Shown piece after piece: positions 45,228 to 54,700 of a stretch of DNA of 64,000 nt (positions within the stretch are counted from its first letter, which is position 1; every line of letters begins with the position of its first letter). Position numbers and translations under genes: made by a program. The DNA is from Desulfuromonas acetoxidans DSM 684 (GTDB lineage: Bacteria; Desulfobacterota; Desulfuromonadia; Desulfuromonadales; Desulfuromonadaceae). The notes below the pieces were generated by a model, which was not told the DNA's origin, did not search any database, and worked only from the letters and a program-made list of their open reading frames with translations. The stretch is taken from the NCBI RefSeq assembly GCF_000167355.1, contig NZ_AAEW02000008.1:123501-187500 (forward strand), read 5' to 3'.

Positions 45228-46907
45228 ATGGATATTATCGGACCGACACCTGTGCAACTGTATAACGTTCATCCGACCACCCCGACCCAGGGTGTTCAGG
45301 ATGCCGTTCAGCATAATTTGCTCCTTCATCAGATGATTCAGGCGACCGTTGTTGAAAGCTCAGGCCGTCAGATTCTTCTTGAGATGGGACAGCAACAGCT
45401 TAAGGCGCAGAGCGATGTGGAAATGCACAACGGCCAGAAGCTGAATCTTGAGGTTGTGGCCACTGAACCACGCTTGAAGCTGCAAGTCGTTTCTCCATCC
45501 ACAGATAATCAATTACTTCGTCTGATTCATCTTTATGACCATAAAACAGAGATTGGCTCGACACTGAAAACTCTCCTTGGGCAACGATTTTCAGTTGCTC
45601 AGCGAGGGGGAGGGCAAACGCCCGTGCCTCAACAGGGCCCGGTGGCGACTGCGGCAAACGGGACAACTGTGCTTGCGCAGAATGCACCACCACCCAGCCC
45701 GGTAACGACACAGCTTCCTGCTGCGCCACCGGGATCGGCGGCATCGCCAATACCAAATCCGGGTGCTGGAAGTGAAGCGGTTCAAACTCCGTTGGCAACC
45801 AAGCCCGTAGTTTCTCAGACAGGACAAACTCTGCCCACTGCCGGTGGTGAATTGCCCGGTGCCGGAGCAGATGCTAAGGGGATTGTGCCACCGTCGTCAA
45901 CCACAGCATCGTCTGCTGGTCAGAGTCAGGTGTCGTCTGAAACTGGTGCCGCAACTAAAACGTCTCAAACGCCTCAAGCTGAGATACCGCAACCCGTCGT
46001 TGGAGAAAAAGCCACGGTCCGCAGTGTCGTCACAAGCCAATCGTCACCCGCATCTGCTACGACAACTGGGGAAATGCGACCGGCTAATGAGTCGTTAGCT
46101 CCTGCTTTGGCCCCACCGAGTGCGCAACAGGTCGCCGGGATGACAACGTTACTTCATCGTCTTGACAGTTCGTCAAATGTAGCGAATGCGCTTTTTACCG
46201 CAATTAATCTGGTCCCGTTGAGTGCTCAGCAAAAAAGAGCGGTTGAAGGGGCTCTCACGCCTGAGCAGTGGACTCATCTTGAGACTCTGACAAAAGACCT
46301 CGGGAGTGACTTTAAGTCCGCCGGAGCGAGGATTCTGTTTAATCTCTCCCACAATTTAGGGCTGGATTATGAACAGTTGTTGTCGCAACAGAAATCGGAT
46401 CAGGCGGCCCAGACGCTTAAGGGTGCGCTGATGACATTGGCAGAGCATGATGATCTTCCCGATATCGTGCGTGACAGCAGCCGGCAGATGGTTCAACAGT
46501 TGGATGTGCTGCAATTGACGCGGGTGCGGTTTGCCCAGGAGGGCATTTTGTTCCTACCGCTGCCGTTTGAATTTATGGAGCAGGGCTATGCCTTGGTCGA
46601 ACAACGCCAGGGCGGATCCGATGGTGAAGAAGTCAGCCATGTTGTGACCCTGAACATGTCGCTCGAAGGGCTGGGGGCTGTGCAGGCCAACCTGTTGTTT
46701 GAGCAGCAGGCGCTGTTTGTTCGAATTCTCTGCGAAGATGATGAGAGCCAGGCGGCATTGGAAAAGAGTTTAGCTGAACTTGAAGAGGCTCTTGCACCTT
46801 TTGCCGTGCGTTCAATACAGGTTGCCCAAGGTGTAGAAGACCCGGCGGTGGAATTAATCAACCGTTTGCAACCCCATCATGACAATGTTTTTGATGCCCG
46901 GGTTTAA
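45228..46907 (+). CDS. FliK-like hook-length-control-type protein (second FliK paralogue)
   Basis: 559 residues. An N-terminal structured part (about 1-120, with VVESSGRQILLEMGQQQLKA), a P/Q/T/A-rich disordered segment (about 125-290) and a C-terminal Flg_hook-like domain (HVVTLNMSLEGLGAVQANLL, LFVRILCEDDESQAALEKSL). Such FliK-like proteins are regularly encoded beside a small FlhB-C-domain gene, as here. It may have a role in export switching, distinct from fliK at 2489. The gene is separated from that one by 40 kb. Confidence 0.82.
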   Translation: MDIIGPTPVQLYNVHPTTPTQGVQDAVQHNLLLHQMIQATVVESSGRQILLEMGQQQLKAQSDVEMHNGQKLNLEVVATEPRLKLQVVSPSTDNQLLRLIHLYDHKTEIGSTLKTLLGQRFSVAQRGGGQTPVPQQGPVATAANGTTVLAQNAPPPSPVTTQLPAAPPGSAASPIPNPGAGSEAVQTPLATKPVVSQTGQTLPTAGGELPGAGADAKGIVPPSSTTASSAGQSQVSSETGAATKTSQTPQAEIPQPVVGEKATVRSVVTSQSSPASATTTGEMRPANESLAPALAPPSAQQVAGMTTLLHRLDSSSNVANALFTAINLVPLSAQQKRAVEGALTPEQWTHLETLTKDLGSDFKSAGARILFNLSHNLGLDYEQLLSQQKSDQAAQTLKGALMTLAEHDDLPDIVRDSSRQMVQQLDVLQLTRVRFAQEGILFLPLPFEFMEQGYALVEQRQGGSDGEEVSHVVTLNMSLEGLGAVQANLLFEQQALFVRILCEDDESQAALEKSLAELEEALAPFAVRSIQVAQGVEDPAVELINRLQPHHDNVFDARV

Positions 46908-46934
46908 CCAGATCGTGGATTATGTAGATGAATC

Positions 46935-47213
46935 ATGAGTGATGATCCTGTTAAAAAAGCCGTTGCTGTCAAATACGATAAGGAGGTTGCTGACGCCCCT
47001 CTGATTGTCGCTAGTGGCAAAGGGCAATTGGCTGAAAATATTATCCAGGCGGCCGAAAAGGCCGGTCTGGAAATTTCGCATGATCCTGATCTTGTCGAAT
47101 TGCTGGCCAAGATCCCTGTCGGCTCAGAAATCCCTTCTGAGCTTTATCAGGCTGTCGCTGAAATTCTCGCCTACGTGTATCGCGTTAATAAGAGCCACAA
47201 AGAACAGCGTTAA
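46935..47213 (+). CDS. Stand-alone FlhB C-terminal domain protein (FlhX/EscU-like)
   Basis: 92 residues, matching the FlhB cytoplasmic domain downstream of NPTH: AVAVKYDKEVADAPLIVASG, KGQLAENIIQAAEKAG, IPSELYQAVAEILAYVYRVN. It lacks the membrane part and the NPTH site, beginning just after where FlhB would be cleaved. In other bacteria such proteins (FlhX, YlqH) can replace or complement cleaved FlhB-C. Pairs with the FliK-like gene upstream (27-base gap). Confidence 0.92.
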   Translation: MSDDPVKKAVAVKYDKEVADAPLIVASGKGQLAENIIQAAEKAGLEISHDPDLVELLAKIPVGSEIPSELYQAVAEILAYVYRVNKSHKEQR

Positions 47214-47363
47214 TATATTAACCCTACAGGCTCTCTCTGCTCTCTGTGTAATTTTTTCTTCCACTGTCTATTTAATCCTTGTTTTAATATAATGGTGTTT
47301 TATAATTTACCTGCAGCTCGTTGGTGAGTGATGGTGATTGATTTGATGTTTTAAGGAGGGGGT

Positions 47364-49118
47364 ATGCGCTTCAAAGATTTGAAAATTGCTAACAAAATTT
47401 ACATCCTGTTTGCCTTGGCGGTTCCTGTGATGTGTTTTGTTTTTGGAATGCTGTATTGGAAAACAAGTGAGAACCTCTACCAGGAACGCTATGCCCAGGT
47501 TCGTGGTCAGGTGGATACTGCCTGGGGACTTATCAACCATTTTGTTGATGAGGTTGAAAATGGCCAGATGGACGAAGCTCAGGCGCAGATGATGGCCAAA
47601 CAAGCGGTTAAGGCGTTGCGTTATAGTGGTCAGGAATACTTCTGGATTAATGATGTGGTGCCGAAAATGGTCATGCATCCCATCAAACCGGCTTTGGATG
47701 GTAAAGATCTTTCCTCGTTTGCAGATCCTGACGGAGTAAAATTATTCGTTGAAATGGTCAAGGTTACCGTTGCGGCAGAAGGTGGGTTTGTTCATTACCG
47801 CTGGGCAAAGCCTGGCCATGAAGAGCCGGTTGATAAGGTTTCATATGTCAAACGTATCCCGCAATGGGGATGGATTGTCGGCAGTGGGTTGTATCTTGAT
47901 GATGTGAAGGAGCAGACCTCAATCATGCTTTATGGAGCCATTGGTGTGGTTGGTTTTACCATCATTGCCAGCGGCATTGCTGTCTTGTTGTTTGCACGGA
48001 GCTTGTCACGGCCGATCGGCCGTACTGTGACCATGATCGAAGAAATTTCCAAGGGCCATTTAGATCTGCGCCTCAATATGGATCGTGATGATGAAATTGG
48101 CCGGATGGCTAAAACCATGGACATGCTGGCAGACAGTCTGCAACATGAGATGATCGATGCGTTGCAGAAGCTCGCGCAGGGTAATCTGGCGTTTGACGTA
48201 GTGCCGGTGGATGACCAGGACGTTATTCGCGGCTCACTCAAACAGTTGGAAACGGATCTCAATGATATTATGCTTCAGGTCAAGCAGGCCGGTGAGCAGA
48301 TCTCTTCCGGAGCCAATCAGGTTTCAGAAGCCAGCCAGGCCTTGTCTCATGGGGCAACCACCTCAGCCAGTTCCTTGGAGGAAATCTCGGCGTCCATGGG
48401 TGAGTTGGCCTCTCAGACCACTCTCAATGCTGAAAATGCCGGTCAGGCACGTGATCTTTCCGGTCAGGCCAGCAGTGCTGCAGGGCGCGGCAACCAATGT
48501 ATGGATCAGATGGTGACAGCCATGGAGGAGATCAACGCTTCAGGGCGCAATATCTCCAACATCATTAAAGTCATAGACGAAATTGCCTTCCAGACCAATT
48601 TGCTGGCACTTAATGCGGCCGTTGAAGCGGCGCGGGCCGGTCAGCATGGCAAGGGGTTTGCCGTGGTTGCAGAAGAGGTGCGTAACCTGGCGGCACGTAG
48701 CGCCAAGGCAGCCAGTGAGACCGCCGATTTGATTGAAACCTCAGTACAGCGTGCCCAAAACGGGGTCGAGATCGCCTCGCAAACCGCTGAAGCTCTGGAA
48801 GATATTGTCACCGGCGTCGGCAAAGTCACGGATCTGGTTGCGGAAATTGCTGTTGCCAGTAATGAGCAGGCGGATGGTATTACCCAGATTAATCAGGGGC
48901 TCACCCAGATTGATGATGTAACGCAACAGAATACCGCCAGTGCTGAAGAGAGTGCCGCAAGTGCTGAGGAATTGGCCAGCCAAGCGGTTCAGTTACAGGG
49001 CGTTCTCAGTCGTTTCCAATTGAAAGGGCACGCCGCCGCACCACGCATTGCCGCTCAACCGTCACAACAGACACAGCAGGTTTCACCTTCAGGATGGGGC
49101 GGAGAGTTTTTGGAATAA
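47364..49118 (+). CDS. Methyl-accepting chemotaxis protein with Cache sensor
   Basis: 584 residues. Membrane helix (about 10-32), periplasmic single-Cache (sCache_2-type) domain (about 35-185; [32 protein letters not shown]), second membrane helix (about 190-212), HAMP (about 213-265) and a signalling coiled coil with the tip [20 protein letters not shown]. No C-terminal CheR pentapeptide (ends GGEFLE). sCache_2 domains bind small carboxylates, C2/C3 acids and the like, but the ligand cannot be read from sequence. AAGGAGG upstream of ATG. Confidence 0.95.
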   Translation: MRFKDLKIANKIYILFALAVPVMCFVFGMLYWKTSENLYQERYAQVRGQVDTAWGLINHFVDEVENGQMDEAQAQMMAKQAVKALRYSGQEYFWINDVVPKMVMHPIKPALDGKDLSSFADPDGVKLFVEMVKVTVAAEGGFVHYRWAKPGHEEPVDKVSYVKRIPQWGWIVGSGLYLDDVKEQTSIMLYGAIGVVGFTIIASGIAVLLFARSLSRPIGRTVTMIEEISKGHLDLRLNMDRDDEIGRMAKTMDMLADSLQHEMIDALQKLAQGNLAFDVVPVDDQDVIRGSLKQLETDLNDIMLQVKQAGEQISSGANQVSEASQALSHGATTSASSLEEISASMGELASQTTLNAENAGQARDLSGQASSAAGRGNQCMDQMVTAMEEINASGRNISNIIKVIDEIAFQTNLLALNAAVEAARAGQHGKGFAVVAEEVRNLAARSAKAASETADLIETSVQRAQNGVEIASQTAEALEDIVTGVGKVTDLVAEIAVASNEQADGITQINQGLTQIDDVTQQNTASAEESAASAEELASQAVQLQGVLSRFQLKGHAAAPRIAAQPSQQTQQVSPSGWGGEFLE

Positions 49119-49148
49119 ACGCTGGTGTGAACAACAGATGTTAAAGGT

Positions 49149-49185
49149 GCGCCGCAGTGTAAAATCATTGCGGCGCGTTTTTTTT
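49149..49185. terminator. Terminator between the chemoreceptor and the Nudix gene
   Basis: GCGCCGCAGTG (49149-49159) pairs with CATTGCGGCGC (49166-49176), followed by GT8. The Nudix stop codon lies inside the stem region on the opposite strand, so the structure serves the chemoreceptor mainly. Confidence 0.88.
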
Positions 49186-49563
49186 GATCACCTGCTCGAT
49201 GAGTTCATCGTCGGCGGGCAGCATGGAATAATTGTGTAGTTCCTCCACGTCGATCCAGGCATGGTCGCTGACCTCAAGATGGCGCACACGACTGGTGTCA
49301 CTCTGGCAGCGATAGACCATCAGCAAAACCGGTTGCTCGTCATAGCGGTGATAGACCACATCGAAAATTTCGCATTGGGTGACTTCCAGATCAATCTCCT
49401 CACACAATTCTCGTACGAGTGCGTTAACTGGTGATTCATCTTTTTCCAGCTTACCGCCGGGGAACTCCCAATAACCGGCATGTTTCTTCCCCGGTGGTCG
49501 TTGGGTGATCAGCAGTTTGTTGTGGTGAAATACCAGACCGGCAACAACCAATAACGGATACAT
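49165..49563 (-). CDS. Nudix hydrolase, MutT-like (8-oxo-dGTP diphosphatase type)
   Basis: 132 residues from ATG 49563 on the minus strand (TTG at 49590 would add nine residues). The Nudix box reads G-K-L-E-K-D-E-S-P-V-N-A-L-V-R-E-L-C-E-E-I, matching Gx5Ex7REUxEEx with isoleucine-aspartate after it. YPLLVVAGLVFHHNKLLITQ and GYWEFPGG are MutT-like. Probably cleans oxidised nucleotides; CTP pyrophosphohydrolase (NudG) cannot be excluded. Divergent from ubiE. Confidence 0.88.
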   Translation of the reverse strand: MYPLLVVAGLVFHHNKLLITQRPPGKKHAGYWEFPGGKLEKDESPVNALVRELCEEIDLEVTQCEIFDVVYHRYDEQPVLLMVYRCQSDTSRVRHLEVSDHAWIDVEELHNYSMLPADDELIEQVIKKNAPQ

Positions 49564-49712
49564 AGCCCTGCTTTCGTGGCAATGGCTCAACCGTTTGTTG
49601 CTGACGGTTAGCCCTATTTGTGGTAAGACTCTCGCTGAGTTTGCAGACCGTTTTTTTTTGACGGTCCAGCGTGTATTGCTTGAGTCGGAACGGAACCGTT
49701 CAGGAGTTTAGC

Positions 49713-50432
49713 ATGTTCAATCTTTCGGAAAAAGGGCGCGGTATTCGTGCCATGTTTGATGATATTGCCCCGCGTTACGATTTGTTGAATCGTCTGTTGT
49801 CGATGGGGATTGACCGCCGTTGGCGTCGTTTTGCCGTAGGTAAACTGCGCGTGCCCCCAGCCGGTATGGTGCTGGATATGGCGACGGGAACCGGTGATGT
49901 AGCGTTGGAAATTGCCTCGCGCACGCCCGATTCCGTGACAATTATCGGTGAGGATTTTACCCAGGGCATGTTGGTCAAGGGCCGGGAAAAGATTGCGGTT
50001 TCCCCCTATCGTGACCGGATTAAACTGGTCAATGCGCCCTGCGAAGCCATTCCCCATCCGGATGGTTTGTTTGACGGGGTGACGATTGCCTTCGGGATTC
50101 GCAATGTTGTTGATCGTCAAGCCGGTTTGGCTGAAATGTGCCGGGTTCTCAAGCCTGGTGGCCGCGCTGTGATTCTTGAGTTTTCTACACCGAAAAATCC
50201 ACTGTTTCGCACGCTCTACATGACCTATTTCCACAAAATTCTACCGTTTATCGGTGGTTTGCTGTCAAAACGGACGGCGTATAAATACCTGCCCGATTCC
50301 GTGGCTGAGTTTCCCGATCAGCAGACGTTTAAAACGATGATGGAGCAGGCCGGTTTCACCGATGTGAAACACCATGATCTGACGTTCGGTATCTCCACTG
50401 TCTATGTTGGTGTGTGTCCGGAACCTGTGTAG
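49713..50432 (+). CDS. ubiE: UbiE/MenG, demethylmenaquinone/ubiquinone methyltransferase
   Basis: 239 residues from ATG 49713 (CAGGAG upstream). Class I SAM methyltransferase: RAMFDDIAPRYDLLNRLLSM, the SAM loop LDMATGTGDVALEIA, FDGVTIAFGIRNVVDR, and the GGRAVILEFSTPKNPLFRTL signature. Methylates the quinone ring, in anaerobes mainly demethylmenaquinone to menaquinone. The IS element starts 19 bases after its stop. Confidence 0.96.
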   Translation: MFNLSEKGRGIRAMFDDIAPRYDLLNRLLSMGIDRRWRRFAVGKLRVPPAGMVLDMATGTGDVALEIASRTPDSVTIIGEDFTQGMLVKGREKIAVSPYRDRIKLVNAPCEAIPHPDGLFDGVTIAFGIRNVVDRQAGLAEMCRVLKPGGRAVILEFSTPKNPLFRTLYMTYFHKILPFIGGLLSKRTAYKYLPDSVAEFPDQQTFKTMMEQAGFTDVKHHDLTFGISTVYVGVCPEPV

Positions 50433-50450
50433 CCTTGAAAAATAAAAGAT

Positions 50451-50475
50451 TGTCACGTCCTAAAATACGTTGACA
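50451..50475 (+). repeat. Left inverted repeat of the IS
   Basis: 25 bases beginning TGTCACGTCCTAAAATACGT; pairs with 51735-51759 in reverse complement with 5 mismatches. Confidence 0.85.
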
Positions 50476-50483
50476 GTTTATTC

Positions 50484-51362
50484 CTAAGCCACCTCCCCCA
50501 TGGAGGTGGCTTTTTTATGTACTTCTTCCGGTGTTTTCATATTCAAGCTAAGGTGCGGCCGTAGGCGGTTGTAAATAGCGACCGATTCGCGAACCAAGTC
50601 CTTCAGTTCCTGCAAATCACGACACTTAAACAACAAAAACTCTTGCTTCAGAATTCCGTTCACCCTCTCAGCCAAAGCATTTTGATAACAACCGTAACCA
50701 TCTGTCATGGATGGCGTTATGTCATGACGCTTCAGCTCTTCCTGATAGATTGATGAGCAATACTGTAATCCTCTATCGGAATGGTGTAACAACGGTTTAC
50801 CTGTCTGGCGTTGTCTGGCTGCTTGACGTAATGCCTTGACAACACTTTCTGCGCGTAGATTGTCACTGACCTCATACCCCATGATTTTACGGCTATAAGC
50901 ATCAGTAACCAGCGATAGATAATGAACCCCTTCATCTGTTTCAACGTACGTGATGTCACTGACAAAGACCTGTTCAGCCCGATTGATATCCTGACTCGCG
51001 ATAAGATTCGGATATTTTTTCATCCAGTGCCTGCTCTGCGTTGTCTTGATGAATCGTTTGACCGGTGGAACTAACAGCCGATGCTCTCGTAAATAATCAA
51101 AAAATCCATCCCGACCTAATTTGATGCCCTGAGCATCAAATTTCGGTTTCAGCAGTGAGTACAGCTTGCGACCGCCCAACCTCGGCATGAATCGTCGCAA
51201 CTCCATCACCATCCCTTTGACGGGAGCCAGCTCTATGTTGCGTTGCTGGGTGCGCCTTTCTCTTTGATAAACGGCCTGCCGACTGATGCCAAGAAGCTTG
51301 CAAGCGCGGCTTAAACTTAGCCCTTTGTGTTTTTGAATGCGTCTCGCTCCTTGGCAATATAC
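50484..51362 (-). CDS. IS3-family transposase OrfB (integrase, DDE)
   Basis: OrfB frame, read from the slippery site to the stop at 50484. HTH_21-like GLSLSRACKLLGISRQAVYQ then rve core with the DDE residues in FVSDITYVETDEGVHYLSLV, LLHHSDRGLQYCSS and NALAERVNGILKQEF. The first internal ATG is at 51212; production as OrfAB by -1 frameshifting is expected, not from that ATG. Ends within a hairpin AGCCACCTCC/GGAGGTGGCT. Confidence 0.93.
   Translation of the reverse strand, partial: VYCQGARRIQKHKGLSLSRACKLLGISRQAVYQRERRTQQRNIELAPVKGMVMELRRFMPRLGGRKLYSLLKPKFDAQGIKLGRDGFFDYLREHRLLVPPVKRFIKTTQSRHWMKKYPNLIASQDINRAEQVFVSDITYVETDEGVHYLSLVTDAYSRKIMGYEVSDNLRAESVVKALRQAARQRQTGKPLLHHSDRGLQYCSSIYQEELKRHDITPSMTDGYGCYQNALAERVNGILKQEFLLFKCRDLQELKDLVRESVAIYNRLRPHLSLNMKTPEEVHKKATSMGEVA
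50487..50516 (+). terminator. Hairpin with T-tract at the IS left end
   Basis: AGCCACCTCC (50487-50496) and GGAGGTGGCT (50502-50511) with T6 on the plus strand. It would stop transcripts entering the IS from ubiE, a common feature that limits transposase expression from outside. Confidence 0.75.
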
Positions 51363-51718
51363 TTTTTTCTCAAGCTCATTCCGTGCTCAGAATCCAGGAT
51401 ATCAACAACTTCATTCAAAAGCAGATTACGAAGACGTTCATCTTCAAGTTCGCGCTCAAGTCGCTTTATCTTTTGTGCAGGGGTTTCTTTGGCTTTGGGA
51501 GTTTTGGGCATAGCGAGCCTCACTGGCTGGGTCCAATCCAACTTTCCGTGCTTTCTTAACCATGTTAGCACGGTTGAGCGACCCTGGATGCCATAGATCT
51601 TCTGGGCCTGCTTGTAGGTCATATCGCCTTTTTCTACGGCATCAACAACCTGCAATTTAAAGCCCATTGTGTAATCTCGTTGAGTCCGCCGACTCCGCTT
51701 GCTTTCTACTCTGTCCAT
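51317..51718 (-). CDS. IS3-family transposase OrfA (helix-turn-helix)
   Basis: 133 residues; N-terminal HTH region MGFKLQVVDAVEKGDMTYKQ, AQKIYGIQGRSTVLTWLRKH and a C-terminal leucine-zipper coiled coil (KIKRLERELEDERLRNLLLN). Contains the -1 slippery heptamer at 51362-51368 near its end. Confidence 0.93.
   Translation of the reverse strand: MDRVESKRSRRTQRDYTMGFKLQVVDAVEKGDMTYKQAQKIYGIQGRSTVLTWLRKHGKLDWTQPVRLAMPKTPKAKETPAQKIKRLERELEDERLRNLLLNEVVDILDSEHGMSLRKKYIAKERDAFKNTKG
51362..51368 (-). promoter_or_regulatory. -1 ribosomal frameshift site of the IS
   Basis: On the minus strand the orfA codons read ag[A] AAA AAG, the classical A-AAA-AAG heptamer. Slipping back one base continues as KKVYCQGARRIQKHKGLSLS, joining the OrfB frame without a stop. 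Confidence 0.8.
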
Positions 51719-51734
51719 AAATAAGTCTCCAAGG

Positions 51735-51759
51735 TGTAAACTTATTTCAGGACGGGACA
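51735..51759 (-). repeat. Right inverted repeat of the IS
   Basis: Reverse complement begins TGTCCCGTCCTGAAATAAGT, matching the left end. Outside it lies GAT, the duplicated target. Confidence 0.85.
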
Positions 51760-51764
51760 GATGG

Positions 51765-51799
51765 AATAAAAAAGGCGGCGTTGAGTCGCCTTTTTTATT
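51765..51799. terminator. Bidirectional terminator between ubiE (via IS) and asmA-like gene
   Basis: AATAAAAAAGGCG (51765-51777) pairs with CGCCTTTTTTATT (51787-51799). It lies 3 bases beyond the IS target duplication: the IS inserted between ubiE and this terminator, so it now ends mainly the minus-strand gene. Confidence 0.85.
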
Positions 51800-54700
51800 T
51801 TTGCGGGCGATCGGGATTGGTGAGAACTTTCTCCGGGTCTTTGATTAGAGTGCCTGGTAGGGTCAGGGTCCGTTTGAAAATACCAAAGACCTTGTTTGAC
51901 AGAGATGTGAGCGGCATCATCTCCACTTTGGGGTCTGAAAACGATCCCTTGATTTCAAAGTTGGCGGAGAGTACTGCTCGATCATCGCCGGTGAGCAACC
52001 AACCGGCCACCGGGATACGGGTGAAAACGGTGTCGACGGTACCCAACGGTTTGATGCCCATGATCAGATCCAGATCGTTGTTGACCAGGTCAAGTTCGCC
52101 CGCCAGAACCGTATTCATTGCCGCACTGTCGATGCGCAGGTTTTCACTGCGTAATACCCCGTCTTCCAAGATAACGTCGCTGGTCAGCCGACTGAACGGC
52201 ATCCCCTCCTTGGCCATATCCGGCAGGCTGAATGTAAAGAGCTGAGCCACATTGAGCAGAGAGAACGCTTTTGACAGTACCTTGAATTTACGTAACACGC
52301 CGTCTTGTATTGTCACGGAAAAGAGGCCGTTGGAATTTGGCAGAAAGGTGCTGCCGATCGGGCCGCTGATGGAAAAGTCGCCGGTGAGTCGACCGGTGAC
52401 CAGGCCGGTGTGTTTGAGGAGCTGGTTGTAGACTTTATCCGCATCAATATTAACGACGGTCCCTTCAATCTGCAGCGTTGCCGGATCGGTTGTCTGGTAA
52501 AGCAGAACCCTGCCGCTGCCGTAACCGGCGTCAGCTTCAAACAACAACGGCTCAATGCGCAGACGGCCATAGCGATAATGGATGGTGCCGGTTGCGTCAC
52601 TGAACTCAAAGCCGCTGATGATCCCCTTATCGACCATGGCGCGGATGTGCAATGTCTCTTGCTCATCATCTGTGATCTCATGGTGGGGCCATTGGCCGGT
52701 GTGGCCGTGGTTGGCCGAGCCGTGCCACAGGGCGATGACTTCATCGACATTGGCAAACGGTGCTTCAACAAGCAGTTGCAGGTCCGGGCCATGAAATTTA
52801 AGCGTTCCGGTCACTGTCGCAGTTGTGCCCTGGTCGAGGCGAACGGTTGCCCGGGTAAAGTCAATGCCGTGGGCATGGATCGCGATGCGGCCGTCGAGAT
52901 CGTGAAGGCGCGCGGTTGGTGAATTAAACACCAGGTCTTTGGCAAAGATGTCGGTGGCTCGTGCGTGGATTTGAGCTACAGGGTGGGTAATATCATCCAG
53001 ATGGGCGTTGACTCGTAACTGCGAATCTCCGAGGCCAACCTTGAGATCCGTGGCATCAAGGCTTTTCCCGGACAAACGTGCCTGACCGTTGATGGTGTGG
53101 ATCGGAGCAATGACATGGGTCGGTGAGATCGCACAGTTGGTTAAAGTCAGTGTGCCCTGTGCGTCAAGAGGTTGTCCCGGTGTTTGAGTGAGTGTCTCTT
53201 CAACGGCGATTTTGCCGCGCAGGTTCATTTGTTTCAGCAGTTGAATGTTTGGGCCGAGATGGGCCAACTCCAACTCCGGAATATTGACTTGAAGCTGGTA
53301 GCTGTCGGCAGAGCGAAAGGTTCCTGAAAAATCCACTCCAATATGGGGGAGAGTCAGGGTGCCGGATGACAGTTGCCAACCGTGAGGGTTTGATTCAAAT
53401 GTGCAGCTCAGTTGTCCGTCGTTATCCGCCTTTTTGGCCACAACTCTGGCGGCATTGTAAGTCATTTGTTTGAGGTTGGCGTGCAATTGCCACTGTTGTT
53501 TGTCGCGTTGCGACAGTTTGATGTCCAGTGGCCATGCAATGTGTCCGGCTGTTGCGGCCAGGCGCAGCGGCGTGCTTGTCAGATAGAGAGCTTGTGCCGA
53601 GCCGTCCAGGGTTACGTTGACTGGTCCTTGCGACCATGATCCAAGGTTGAGCCGGGTCAGATTCGTATCAAGATGGATGGCCTGAATCTCGGATAGTGTT
53701 GGTGGCCATTGCTGTGAGTCGAGTTTCAGGGTCTTGAGGGTCAGACGACCCTGTGGGGCAATGCTGACGATGTTACGTGACAGCTTTGCTGGCAGCCAGG
53801 AGTAAAGATCTTCCAGCATAATGGCATTGCTGTTTGCGGTAATACCGTAGTGAGACAGATCTGATGACCAGAACCCCTGGCCTGAAAGCTTCATCTTGTT
53901 TAAAGATAACGTTGCTTCATCAAAGGTAAAAAGCTCGTCGGTCTGTTGCAGCCGACAGGACAGGGTGCATTGATTCACTTGAATGGTCGGGGCATTGGCG
54001 TGGCGCAGTTGCAGTGGTGCTGCCGTAGGTTTTACGGTTGCCTGGAGTCGCAGGCCGTCGTGGAAGTTGCCGCGCCAGTCGCTTTGTATGTTCAGGCGAC
54101 CATCAATCTGGAATGGCCATGCCTTTTGCAGGCTGGCCGGGAGAGTCGTATTGCTGACTTTCCCTTGGGCCTGAACCGTTGCCAAGCCAAGCTCGTGGGT
54201 CATGCCGGAAAGTTCGATCCGGGAAAAAATCGTGGCAATGCTGCCGTCGGGTAGATGGAGATTTCCTGAGCCCTGAAAGGAGAGTCCCGTCTTTCCAGAT
54301 GGAGTCAGTTTTGCCGCCAGTTCGGAGATTTGCCAAAATTGCGGTGTGTCACCATGTGGTGCCGCCAGATGGATTTCACCCCGCTCTATAGTGATGTGGA
54401 GCTGCGGCAGGTGGGCTTTTCGCCAGTCAAAAGGGGTGCCGGAGGATGGTGTTGCATCCGAGGGGGCTTGAAGTGTGTGCGGCAGCAGGTAAATCTGTGG
54501 ATCGACCACAGTAATGTGAGAATGCGCCAGTTGTCCTTGAAGCAGATCGCGCCAGCTTACCCGGACGTGGAGTTGAGGGATGGTGGCTTTGAAGCGATGA
54601 TTGGCCTCAATGGTGATCTCAGTGAAATCAAGAGTGGGGCGCGGGTGGAACCCGAGTCGGGCTTTTTTCAGAGTGACAGGGGTTTTGAGGTTGTCGCTGA

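Larger units (their letters stand above)
50451..51759. mobile_element. Complete IS3-family insertion sequence (1309 bp)
   Basis: Terminal inverted repeats TGTCACGTCCTAAAATACGT (left, from 50451) and, in reverse complement, TGTCCCGTCCTGAAATAAGT (right, to 51759) match at all but a few positions. GAT occurs just outside both ends (50448-50450 and 51760-51762): a 3-bp target duplication. Two minus-strand frames, orfA and orfB, plus an A-AAA-AAG slippery site fit the IS3 family. Intact reading frames and duplication suggest recent and possibly active insertion. Confidence 0.93.
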
